DNA of 6,043 nucleotides from an uncultured Pseudorhodobacter sp. Its GTDB lineage: Bacteria > Pseudomonadota > Alphaproteobacteria > Rhodobacterales > Rhodobacteraceae. Made by a program: the position numbers and the translations under genes. The notes below the pieces were generated by a model. It saw only the letters and a program-made list of their open reading frames with translations, ran no database searches and had not been told where the DNA came from. How positions within the stretch are numbered: position 1 is the stretch's first letter; each line of letters begins with the position of its first letter. The stretch lies in contig CAMFLG010000213.1 in assembly GCA_945957495.1 (NCBI GenBank), positions 1 through 6,043 of the forward strand, written 5' to 3'. This document shows, in pieces, positions 1 to 5,143 of this stretch.

Positions 1-390
1 GTCATGGACTTGGCCGTTGGTATCATCATCGGTGCCGCCTTCACCGCCATTGTGAACAGCATGGTGAATGATCTGATCAACCCGATCATTGGGGCAATCA
101 TCGGGGGACTGGATTTCTCGGGCCTTTATGTGGTGCTGCGCGGGACGGTTGCGGAGGGAACCAGTCTGGCTGCGGCCCGCGAGTCTGGTGCGGCGGTGTT
201 TGCCTATGGGTCGTTCCTGTCGGCTGTGATCAATTTCCTGATCATCGCCTGGGTGGTGTTCCTGCTGGTCAAGGCGGTGAACAAGGCGCGGGATGCTGCC
301 ATCAAGAAAGCCCCGGCCGCGCCGGTGGCTCCGCCCGGCCCGACCGAGGTAGATCTGCTGAAAGACATTCTGGCGACGTTGAAGAAGTAA
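1..390 (+). CDS. mscL: MscL large-conductance mechanosensitive channel (5' end missing)
   Basis: This is an inner-membrane pentameric channel that opens under high membrane tension to release solutes during hypo-osmotic shock. The reading frame is open from base 1 (Val-Met-Asp-Leu-Ala-Val-Gly). That matches the start of the conserved first transmembrane helix, so roughly the first 14-15 residues lie outside the window and the ATG at position 4 is internal. In order, the visible part holds TM1 (DLAVGIIIGAAF followed by a hydrophobic stretch to about residue 38), a periplasmic loop, TM2 (starting near FAYGSFLSAVINF and running to LLVKAVNK), a Pro/Ala-rich linker, and the C-terminal amphipathic helix (DLLKDILATLKK) typical of the cytoplasmic bundle. 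The stop TAA is followed 15 bp later by a strong hairpin terminator. The family assignment is secure; only the N-terminus is lost to the window edge. Confidence 0.96.
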   Translation, partial: VMDLAVGIIIGAAFTAIVNSMVNDLINPIIGAIIGGLDFSGLYVVLRGTVAEGTSLAAARESGAAVFAYGSFLSAVINFLIIAWVVFLLVKAVNKARDAAIKKAPAAPVAPPGPTEVDLLKDILATLKK

Positions 391-405
391 CGCCGGAGTT
401 CAGAA

Positions 406-437
406 AAAAGGCCCCCGGTGCGATCCGGGGGCCTTTT
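406..437. terminator. Bidirectional intrinsic terminator between mscL and the msrQ-like gene
   Basis: This is a perfect 13 bp stem (406-418 pairing with 425-437) around a 6-base loop. A-rich bases flank it on the left and T-rich bases on the right, so it gives a U-tract in either direction. It sits between the stop codons of two convergent genes (390 on plus, 442 on minus) and can end both transcripts. Confidence 0.9.
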
Positions 438-441
438 GCGT

Positions 442-1035
442 TCAGGCCATGCGGGCGGGGCGGACGCGCAGATATGTCCACCAGAGGCGATACAGCGTCA
501 GCGCGGCCAAGGGCGCGAAGTGGATGGCGGGGGCCATCCAGCCGTTCCAGTCGTGAAGGCTGGCCCAATGCAGCAGCGTCAGCACAGCGGCGGCATAGGT
601 CCAGCGTTGCAGTGGTTTCCACCAGGTTCCCAGCTTGCGCACCGCGTAGTCCATCGAGGTGGCCGCCAGCGGGATGAAGATCGCAAAGGCCAGCCAACCT
701 GTGAGAATATCGAACTGCGTCGCCTCGGCCAGGATGCGATCCAGGCTTTCGCCCATGACATAGGCCAGGGTGTGAACGGCGGCATAGGCAAAGGCCGCCA
801 CGCCGAAGTAGCGACGGTTGGCGCGCAGCCAGCGGGCAAAGCGGCTGCCCTTGGTCAGCATCATCAGCGGCGTTGCCATCATCGAAATGATCATGAAACG
901 GGCGGCAAATTCGCCAGAGCCATGCAACACTCCGCGCAGGGCACGGGCATCATCTGCAAAGAACGGGGAGATCATGGCGAGGGCGGGCAGGGCCAGCACA
1001 AGCCACAGCCAGTAGGGCGAGAGTTTCTTCAGCAT
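442..1035 (-). CDS. msrQ: MsrQ/YedZ-like haem-binding membrane protein (ferric reductase-like transmembrane domain)
   Basis: This 197-residue multi-pass membrane protein belongs to the family of E. coli MsrQ, which passes electrons from the quinone pool or flavin reductase to MsrP to repair oxidised methionines in periplasmic proteins. Helices lie near residues 8-25, 44-60, 77-95, 110-127, 145-160 and 170-187. Alignment by eye is clear: FAYAAVHTLAY matches E. coli FAWATLHLTSY (His88 = H91), and KLGTWWKPLQRWTY matches KLGKRWQQLHNFVY. His156 lines up with H164, but the position of H151 is Gln143 (CAA, 609-607). I chose the ATG at 1035 (MLKKLSPYW) because the longer frame, opening at 1098, abuts the ald terminator and adds a polar, non-family N-terminus; the Shine-Dalgarno sequence is weak (GAG). 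No msrP lies next to it, and the upstream neighbour is ald, separated by a terminator. The partner is therefore unknown and the symbol reflects the family only. Confidence 0.8.
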   Translation of the reverse strand: MLKKLSPYWLWLVLALPALAMISPFFADDARALRGVLHGSGEFAARFMIISMMATPLMMLTKGSRFARWLRANRRYFGVAAFAYAAVHTLAYVMGESLDRILAEATQFDILTGWLAFAIFIPLAATSMDYAVRKLGTWWKPLQRWTYAAAVLTLLHWASLHDWNGWMAPAIHFAPLAALTLYRLWWTYLRVRPARMA

Positions 1036-1109
1036 ATCAATCTCGATGTTGTTATGAGCTTGATACGCGCGGGCGGCGGGGTTCCGTCGCAGGATCATCG
1101 CGCCGAAAG

Positions 1110-1138
1110 GAAAATCGCCCCAGAGCGGGGCGATTTTC
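1110..1138 (-). terminator. Intrinsic terminator downstream of ald
   Basis: A perfect 12 bp stem (1110-1121 with 1127-1138) encloses a 5-base loop, 16 bp beyond the ald stop. Read on the minus strand, the 3' arm ends in TTTTC followed by CTTT, giving a U-rich tail. It separates ald from the msrQ-like gene on the same strand, so the latter should have its own promoter between about 1036 and 1109. Confidence 0.85.
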
Positions 1139-1153
1139 GGTTCAGGGCAGTGT

Positions 1154-2272
1154 TCAGATGTTCAGCGCGTCAGCCGCCGAAATGGTCGGCAGGCCAAGGG
1201 CGGCACCGACGGCAGCGTAGGTCAGCTTGCCAGCGTGGGTGTTCAGGCCCGCCAGCAGATGCTTGTCCTCGGCGCAGGCGCGTTTCCAGCCCTTGTTGGC
1301 CAAGGCCAGCATGAAGGGCATGGTCGCGTTGCCAAGCGCCAACGTCGAGGTGCGGGCGACGGCGCCGGGCATGTTGGCGACGCAGTAATGCATGATGCCG
1401 TCCACCTCATAGATCGGATCCTGATGCGTCGTGGCACGCGAGGTTTCAAAGCAACCGCCCTGGTCGATGGCCACATCGACAAGGGCTGCACCCGGCTTCA
1501 ATTCCTTCAGTTGTGCCTTCGAGATCAATTTCGGGGCTGCGGCCCCGGGGATCAGCACGGCGCCGATGATCATGTCGGCCTGACGGGCCAGATCCATCGT
1601 GGTTGCCGCATCGGAATAGGCACATTTGAACTGGCCACCGAAAACGTCATCCAGATAGCGCAGGCGGTTCACCGAACGGTCAAGCACGGTCACATCCGCG
1701 CCCATACCTGCGGCGATCTTGGCGGCATGGGTGCCGACAACGCCGCCGCCGATGACCAGAACCTTGGCGGGCAGCACACCGGGCACACCGCCCAACAGTA
1801 CGCCACGGCCACCATTGGCCTTTTGCAGCGTCCACGCCCCAACTTGCGGCGCAAGCCGACCGGCAACCTCTGACATCGGCGCCAAAAGCGGCAGGCCGCC
1901 ACGGTCGTCGGTGACGGTTTCATAGGCAATGGCGGTGACGCCGGATTTCAGCAGATCGGCGGTCTGTTCCGGATCGGGCGCAAGGTGCAGGTAGGTGAAC
2001 AGCAGCTGACCTTCGCGCAGGCGGGCGCGTTCTACCGGCTGCGGTTCTTTCACCTTCACGATCATTTCGGACTTGGCGAAGACCTCTTCGGCGGTAGCGA
2101 TGATCTTGGCGCCAGCGGCGACATAGTCGGCATCGCTGAAGCCTGCACCGACACCGGCATTGGTTTCGATCATCACGTCATGGCCAGCGTTCACAGCCTC
2201 ACGCGCGGCGTTCGGCGTCATGCCGACACGGAATTCCTGCGGCTTGATTTCCTTCGGGCAACCGATTTTCAT
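1154..2272 (-). CDS. ald: Alanine dehydrogenase (NAD-dependent)
   Basis: This cytoplasmic enzyme catalyses the reversible oxidative deamination of L-alanine to pyruvate and ammonium with NAD+. The protein has 372 residues, the usual length for the family. Catalytic and binding residues fall at the numbering known for the Mycobacterium tuberculosis enzyme: Arg15 (EFRVG), Lys75 (VKVKEP), His96 (YLHLAP) and Asp270 (VDVAIDQGG). The Rossmann NAD-binding glycine motif is GGGVVG at 175-180, with Asp198 (VLD) placed to bind the adenosine ribose. The PGAVARTSTLAL signature is near the C-terminus. The start at 2272 (MKIGCPKEIK) is preferred because the family begins there and an AGGGAGAG Shine-Dalgarno sequence lies just upstream. 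The open frame extends to 2413, but that part covers the intergenic repeats and is not family-like. The gene is divergent from an Lrp/AsnC regulator, a classic arrangement for ald. Confidence 0.97.
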   Translation of the reverse strand: MKIGCPKEIKPQEFRVGMTPNAAREAVNAGHDVMIETNAGVGAGFSDADYVAAGAKIIATAEEVFAKSEMIVKVKEPQPVERARLREGQLLFTYLHLAPDPEQTADLLKSGVTAIAYETVTDDRGGLPLLAPMSEVAGRLAPQVGAWTLQKANGGRGVLLGGVPGVLPAKVLVIGGGVVGTHAAKIAAGMGADVTVLDRSVNRLRYLDDVFGGQFKCAYSDAATTMDLARQADMIIGAVLIPGAAAPKLISKAQLKELKPGAALVDVAIDQGGCFETSRATTHQDPIYEVDGIMHYCVANMPGAVARTSTLALGNATMPFMLALANKGWKRACAEDKHLLAGLNTHAGKLTYAAVGAALGLPTISAADALNI

Positions 2273-2287
2273 AGCTCTCTCCCTGTT

Positions 2288-2300
2288 GGACAAATTGTCC
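2288..2300. promoter_or_regulatory. Palindrome GGACAAATTGTCC, candidate operator before ald
   Basis: This is a perfect 13-base palindrome (6 bp arms, one central base) whose ald-proximal edge lies 15 bp upstream of the ald start codon, abutting the ribosome-binding site. An AT-rich centre with symmetric flanks is typical of Lrp/AsnC sites. From this position a bound protein would block ald transcription as a roadblock, or form part of a cooperative array. Function is inferred. Confidence 0.45.
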
Positions 2301-2382
2301 CTGTGCTTCAGCGTCGCGCAAAATCGTTGCAGATGCTTTGAAACTTTTCTGGCCCTGACGCCGAATTGTGATAGATTCTTCG

Positions 2383-2400
2383 CTGAATTCGCCAATTCAG
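2383..2400. promoter_or_regulatory. Inverted repeat CTGAATT-N4-AATTCAG, candidate operator before the Lrp-type gene
   Basis: This perfect 7 bp inverted repeat has a 4-base spacer (CGCC) and ends 13 bp before the regulator's ATG. Its 18-base size and AT-rich inner arms fit an Lrp/AsnC dimer site. Its place suggests autoregulation of the regulator gene and, through looping or cooperative binding, control of divergent ald. Function is inferred from symmetry and position only. Confidence 0.5.
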
Positions 2401-2413
2401 GAAAGAAATTCAA

Positions 2414-2878
2414 ATGACGCCGGAACTGGATGCAACTGACCGCCGTATCCTTGGGGTTTTGCAGAAGGAAGGGCGCATCACCAATGCAGAGTTGTCCGAG
2501 CGGGTGAACCTGTCACCTTCGGCCTGTCATCGCCGGGTGCAGTTGCTGGAAGAGGCGGGGTATATCGCGGGCTATGTGGCCTTGCTGGATGCGCGCAAGA
2601 TGGGGCGGCCCACGACGGTGTTCGTCGAGATCACCCTGCAAAGCCAGGCCGAGGATCTGCTGGACGCGTTCGAGCGCGAGGTGGCCAAGGTGCCGGACAT
2701 TCTGGAATGTCACCTGATGGCGGGGACGGCGGATTATCTGATCAAGATCATGGCCGAGGATACCGAGGATTTCGCCCGCATCCATCGCCGCTTTCTAAGC
2801 CGCCTGCCGGGGGTGCGGCAGATGCAGTCAAGCTTCGCGCTGCGCACGGTGGTCAAGACGACGGCGCTGGCGGTGTGA
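2414..2878 (+). CDS. Lrp/AsnC-family transcriptional regulator, probable regulator of ald (AldR-like)
   Basis: This 154-residue DNA-binding regulator works in the cytoplasm and typically forms dimers to octamers that respond to amino acids. The N-terminal winged helix-turn-helix is plain: LDATDRRILGVLQKEGRIT, then AELSERVNLSPSACHRRVQLLEEAGYI (about residues 5-50). A linker follows, then the C-terminal RAM ligand-binding domain (about 65-145) with its GTADYLIKI strand, where the effector amino acid usually contacts the protein. AGGAAAG just upstream of the ATG serves as Shine-Dalgarno sequence. In Rhizobium and Mycobacterium, Lrp-type AldR proteins encoded divergently from ald control it in response to alanine; the same role is inferred here. 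Inverted repeats in the shared upstream region support local binding. Confidence 0.93.
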   Translation: MTPELDATDRRILGVLQKEGRITNAELSERVNLSPSACHRRVQLLEEAGYIAGYVALLDARKMGRPTTVFVEITLQSQAEDLLDAFEREVAKVPDILECHLMAGTADYLIKIMAEDTEDFARIHRRFLSRLPGVRQMQSSFALRTVVKTTALAV

Positions 2879-2902
2879 TGCCGTCATCCGTCTGTTACAT
2901 AT

Positions 2903-2920
2903 GTTCGATATTTCTCGAAC
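2903..2920. promoter_or_regulatory. Inverted repeat GTTCGA-N6-TCGAAC, candidate ArsR operator
   Basis: A perfect 6 bp inverted repeat with a 6-base AT-rich spacer ends directly before the ATG at 2922. ArsR/SmtB dimers bind AT-rich imperfect palindromes overlapping their own promoter and start region, so this is the natural autoregulatory site for the ars operon. A further 8 bp palindrome, GATATATC, follows at 2925-2932. The site overlaps the upstream ATG at 2901, which argues that translation starts at 2922. Confidence 0.6.
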
Positions 2921-2921
2921 T

Positions 2922-3254
2922 ATGGATATATCGCATGCCCTGACCGCCTTTGATGCGCTTGGCCAACCGACACGGTTGGCGGTGTTCCGCTTGCTGGTGC
3001 AGGCCGGGCCAGAGGGTGTGTCGGCGGGTGATATCGCGGTGCGGCTGGATGTGCGGCAAAACACGCTTTCGACGCATCTGGGGGTTCTGGTGGCGGCTGG
3101 GCTGGTCACGGCACAGCGCAAGGGCCGCTCGATCCGCTATTTCGCAAATCTGACCGCTTTGCGGGAGTTGGTCGGCTGGCTGTTGCAGGATTGCTGTGGC
3201 GGCAAGCCGGAAGCATGCAAGCCGATCCTTGATCTGATCATCTGTAGCTGCTGA
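2922..3254 (+). CDS. arsR: ArsR-family arsenic-responsive repressor
   Basis: This 110-residue winged-helix repressor of the ars operon releases DNA on binding trivalent arsenic. The opening ALTAFDALGQPTRLAVFRLL is the standard ArsR first helix region, and the DNA-recognition part is SAGDIAVRLDVRQNTLSTHL followed by the wing (RKGRSIRYF). It lacks the CVC motif of E. coli-type ArsR. Instead it carries Cys91, Cys92 and Cys99 (CC-x6-C), plus Cys108 and Cys110 at the very end. This resembles the C-terminal site of Acidithiobacillus ferrooxidans ArsR (Cys95, Cys96, Cys102), though the spacing is one residue longer. An in-frame ATG at 2901 would add seven residues; neither start has a clear Shine-Dalgarno sequence. 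I prefer 2922 because a probable operator covers 2903-2920 and because the family starts here. It is followed by arsC after 8 bp and leads the operon. Confidence 0.92.
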   Translation: MDISHALTAFDALGQPTRLAVFRLLVQAGPEGVSAGDIAVRLDVRQNTLSTHLGVLVAAGLVTAQRKGRSIRYFANLTALRELVGWLLQDCCGGKPEACKPILDLIICSC

Positions 3255-3262
3255 GGACTATC

Positions 3263-3763
3263 ATGGAAACAAAGCCTTTCAACGTTCTGTTCCTGTGTAC
3301 GGGCAATTCGGCCCGCTCTATTCTGGCAGAGGCGATCATGAATCGGGAGGGGCAAGGCCGGTTCGCCGCCTATTCCGCCGGGTCGCGGCCTGCCGGGCAA
3401 CCCAACCCATTCGCGATCAGCCTTTTGCGGCGCGAGGGTTTTGACACGGAATTTGCCCGGTCGAAAAGCTGGGATGAATTCGCGGTTCCGGGGGCGCCCG
3501 TTCTGGATTTCGTCTTCACCGTTTGCGACAATGCAGCGGCAGAAGAGTGCCCATACTGGCCCGGTCAGCCGGTGTCGGCCCATTGGGGGTTGCCGGACCC
3601 TGCGGCAGCAGAGGGCAGTGATGCGGAAAAGGCCTTGGCGTTTGCAGCGGCCTATCGGGCGCTGACCCGGCGGATACAGGCCTTTGCGGCGCTTCCAATC
3701 GACACGCTGGACAAGATGACGCTGCAAAAGTGGCTGGTTGAGATCGGCAAGGACGAGGCATGA
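3263..3763 (+). CDS. arsC: Arsenate reductase, low-molecular-weight phosphatase type
   Basis: This cytoplasmic enzyme reduces arsenate to arsenite using a cysteine relay recharged by a thiol system such as thioredoxin. The 166-residue protein has the LMW-PTPase fold. The phosphate-binding loop LCTGNSARS gives the CX5R signature (Cys12, Arg18). Two further cysteines, Cys88 (FTVCDN) and Cys96 (ECPYWPG), are placed like the resolving pair Cys82/Cys89 of S. aureus ArsC, one residue further apart. HWGLPDP (107-113) supplies the probable catalytic acid Asp112. The GAGGA ribosome-binding site (3253-3257) overlaps the arsR stop codon, which points to translational coupling. The 3' end overlaps the next gene by the four bases ATGA. 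The C-terminal helical part is longer than in the roughly 130-residue S. aureus enzyme. The choice between thioredoxin and another thiol donor cannot be made from sequence. Confidence 0.95.
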   Translation: METKPFNVLFLCTGNSARSILAEAIMNREGQGRFAAYSAGSRPAGQPNPFAISLLRREGFDTEFARSKSWDEFAVPGAPVLDFVFTVCDNAAAEECPYWPGQPVSAHWGLPDPAAAEGSDAEKALAFAAAYRALTRRIQAFAALPIDTLDKMTLQKWLVEIGKDEA

Positions 3764-4434
3764 CGGCGCGCAAACTGGCTGCAGAGGCGTTGGGCACCGG
3801 GCTGTTGGTTGCGGCTGTGGTGGGTTCTGGCATCATGGCAGATGGGCTGACCGACGACGTTGCATTGGCGCTTTTGGCCAATACGATTGCGACCGGGGCC
3901 GCCCTGATCATGCTGATCACCATTTTTGCCCCGGCTTCGGGCGCGCATTTCAACCCCATCGTCACGACGGTCTTTGCCCTGCGGCGCGAGATATCGCCGG
4001 GTTTGGCGGCGCGGTTCATTGTTGTGCAGTGCCTTGGCGGGATTCTGGGGGTGTGGGTGGCGCATGCCATGTTCGGTTTGCCGATCCTTCAGACCTCGAC
4101 CCATATTCGCACCGGGGCAGGCCAGTGGGTTGCTGAAGCTGTCGCGTCCTTTGGGCTGATTCTGGCCATCTTGGGCGCGATCAATGCCAAGGCCAACGTG
4201 GCCGCAATGGTGGCGGCCTATATCACAGCGGCCTATTGGTTCACCGCTTCCACCAGTTTCGCCAACCCGGCGGTGGCGTTGGCGCGCAGCCTGACAGACA
4301 CGTTTTCGGGTATCCGGCCGCAGGATGTGCCAGGGTTTGTAGGGGCAGAAGTCATCGGTGCCCTGGCGGCGCTGGTCCTGGCAGGATGGCTGTTTTCCGG
4401 ACGGGTTCCGAAACCGGAGACGGTCAGCGCCTAA
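3760..4434 (+). CDS. aqpS: MIP-family aquaglyceroporin, AqpS-like arsenite channel
   Basis: This 224-residue inner-membrane channel of the major intrinsic protein family probably lets arsenite (and perhaps methylated trivalent arsenic) diffuse out of the cell. Six hydrophobic helices lie near residues 7-27, 37-57, 85-105, 122-142, 148-165 and 195-213. The two half-helix motifs are present: GAHFNPIVT (Asn65-Pro66-Ile67) and SFANPAVALAR (Asn169-Pro170-Ala171, with Arg176 at the selectivity-filter position). The first motif is NPI rather than the usual NPA. The gene overlaps arsC by ATGA. In Sinorhizobium meliloti, AqpS inside an ars operon replaces a pump and works together with ArsC; the same logic fits here because no Acr3 or ArsB gene follows. 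No clear terminator is seen just after the stop. The symbol is given by context and family. Confidence 0.9.
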   Translation: MTARKLAAEALGTGLLVAAVVGSGIMADGLTDDVALALLANTIATGAALIMLITIFAPASGAHFNPIVTTVFALRREISPGLAARFIVVQCLGGILGVWVAHAMFGLPILQTSTHIRTGAGQWVAEAVASFGLILAILGAINAKANVAAMVAAYITAAYWFTASTSFANPAVALARSLTDTFSGIRPQDVPGFVGAEVIGALAALVLAGWLFSGRVPKPETVSA

Positions 4435-4666
4435 CTGGTGCCTGCCTAGTCACTCTTTGCGAGGGGACAAGATTTGCCCAGACATTGAAGGTCTGCAGCA
4501 CATGCGGGTCGAAAGAGTGGAGCAGCACCTTGTCCGGCAGGTTGGCGACCCGGGTTTCGCGCAGCAAGGGTTTGATCGGGTCGGGTGGGTCGCTGCCTTC
4601 GAGGATGCAATCGCGGCGCAAGTGGAACAGACCGGCGCGGCCGTCACGTTTCACAACCGCCCGTCT
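4424..4666 (-). pseudogene. Coding-like remnant of unknown function
   Basis: An open minus-strand frame runs from just after a TAA (4669-4667) to a stop at 4424, inside the 3' end of aqpS. From 4660 down to about 4460 it reads like real protein. By hand count, 52 of 67 codons end in G or C, and the peptide is balanced: RDGRAGLFHLRRDCILEG, then PIKPLLRETRVANLPDKV, then LLHSFDPHVLQTFNVW. Below about 4458 the translation turns into arginine-rich low-quality sequence. The only starts are a GTG at 4654 without a convincing ribosome-binding site. I do not recognise a family. It is probably the internal piece of a decayed or truncated gene, though a genuine 76-residue protein cannot be excluded. Confidence 0.4.
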
Positions 4667-4829
4667 TTATGTGGCCAAGGACCGGCGGAAGGCGAACAGA
4701 GGACCGGCGCACCTGCTGATTTCGCCGCGGCCCCCGGGGTTGGCTGGCAAAGAAAAACCCCCGAACCTTGCGGACGGGGGTTGATCGGGTGGGCATCGCT
4801 GCCCCAGTGTCGCTAACGTCTAAAGACGA
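4435..4829. other. Intergenic stretch between aqpS and rpsU without an intact gene
   Basis: Apart from the minus-strand coding remnant that fills most of 4424-4666, this stretch holds about 90 bp (4667-4755) in which I find no gene in any frame, then the rpsU terminator. A small CGTCT-AA-AGACG hairpin at 4817-4828 lies just past the rpsU stop. A seven-base direct repeat TAAAGAC occurs at 4821 and 4831. Plus-strand open frames here are arginine/proline-rich continuations out of aqpS and look like shadows. Confidence 0.6.
4756..4782 (-). terminator. Intrinsic terminator downstream of rpsU
   Basis: An 8 bp stem (4756-4763 with 4775-4782) with an 11-base loop is followed, on the minus strand, by TTTTTCTTT-like sequence. 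It lies about 48 bp beyond the rpsU stop in the correct orientation. On the plus strand no T-tract follows, so it should not efficiently end the ars transcript. Confidence 0.8.
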
Positions 4830-5036
4830 TTAAAGACCGCCTTCACGCTGAAGCTTCTTGCGCGCAAGTTTCCTTGCACGGCGAACGGCTTCGGCTTGCT
4901 CGCGCGCTTTTTTGACGGAGGGTTTCTCGAAATGTTGCTTGAGCTTCATTTCGCGGAACACGCCTTCGCGCTGCAGCTTTTTCTTGAGGGCCCGAAGGGC
5001 CTGTTCGACGTTATTGTCGCGGACGCTGACCTGCAT
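4830..5036 (-). CDS. rpsU: Small ribosomal subunit protein bS21
   Basis: bS21 binds the 30S platform near the 3' end of 16S rRNA and helps initiation on mRNA. The 68-residue, very basic protein starts MQVSVRDNNVEQALRALKKKL and continues with the conserved EGVFREMKLKQHFEKPSVKK segment, ending in an Arg/Lys-rich helix. This length and tail are typical of alphaproteobacterial S21. An AGGAAGGTGG ribosome-binding site lies at 5056-5047, about 10 bases from the ATG. The gene stands alone rather than in the rpsU-dnaG-rpoD operon of enterobacteria. It is transcribed away from the COQ9-family gene and has its own promoter and terminator. Confidence 0.97.
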   Translation of the reverse strand: MQVSVRDNNVEQALRALKKKLQREGVFREMKLKQHFEKPSVKKAREQAEAVRRARKLARKKLQREGGL

Positions 5037-5090
5037 GTGGTTGTCACCACCTTCCTAAGTTAGAGTTGCACTGAATGTGCAGGCTCGCGG

Positions 5091-5119
5091 CGCATAGCAA
5101 AGCGGGGCGGCTTTGTCTA
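5091..5119 (-). promoter_or_regulatory. Putative sigma70-type promoter of rpsU
   Basis: On the minus strand, TAGACA (5119-5114; five of six bases match TTGACA) and TATGCG (5096-5091; three of six match TATAAT) are separated by 17 bp. Transcription would start near 5084 and give a leader of about 48 bases. That leader contains a short inverted repeat, TGCAC-N5-GTGCA (5067-5081), upstream of the ribosome-binding site. Confidence 0.45.
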
Positions 5120-5143
5120 CGGTGTGGGTGAAAGGCGGGTGAA

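Larger units (their letters stand above)
2273..2413. promoter_or_regulatory. Divergent ald / lrp-type regulator control region
   Basis: These 141 bp separate two divergent start codons and are visibly more AT-rich than the flanking genes. They must carry both promoters. On the minus strand, TTGGCG and TATCAC, 16 bp apart within about 2371-2398, could be -35/-10 elements for ald. On the plus strand, TTCTGG (2347-2352) and GATAGA (2370-2375), 17 bp apart, are a weak candidate for the regulator gene. Several inverted repeats listed separately lie here, plus weaker ones: GCAA-N5-TTGC at 2318-2330 and GAAT-N8-ATTC at 2363-2378. The promoter calls are tentative; that the region is regulatory is well supported by the gene arrangement. 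Confidence 0.7.

Noticed and set aside
418..1314. Long plus-strand open frame opposite the msrQ-like gene and ald
   Set aside because: The translation is rich in Gln, His, Arg and Gly without family character and spans a terminator; it is the antisense shadow of two well-supported minus-strand genes.
2273..2413. N-terminal extension of Ald by 47 residues
   Set aside because: The extension covers the divergent regulatory region and its inverted repeats, is not family-like, and a strong ribosome-binding site precedes the ATG at 2272.
2860..2885. GACGGC / GCCGTC inverted repeat across the stop of the Lrp-type gene as a terminator
   Set aside because: The stem is only 6 bp with a 14-base loop and no T-tract follows, so it is not a convincing terminator.
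4236..4816. Plus-strand frames running from inside aqpS into the intergenic region
   Set aside because: They begin within aqpS out of frame, are Arg/Pro/Gly-rich, and run through the rpsU terminator hairpin; they have no start signal and no recognisable domain.
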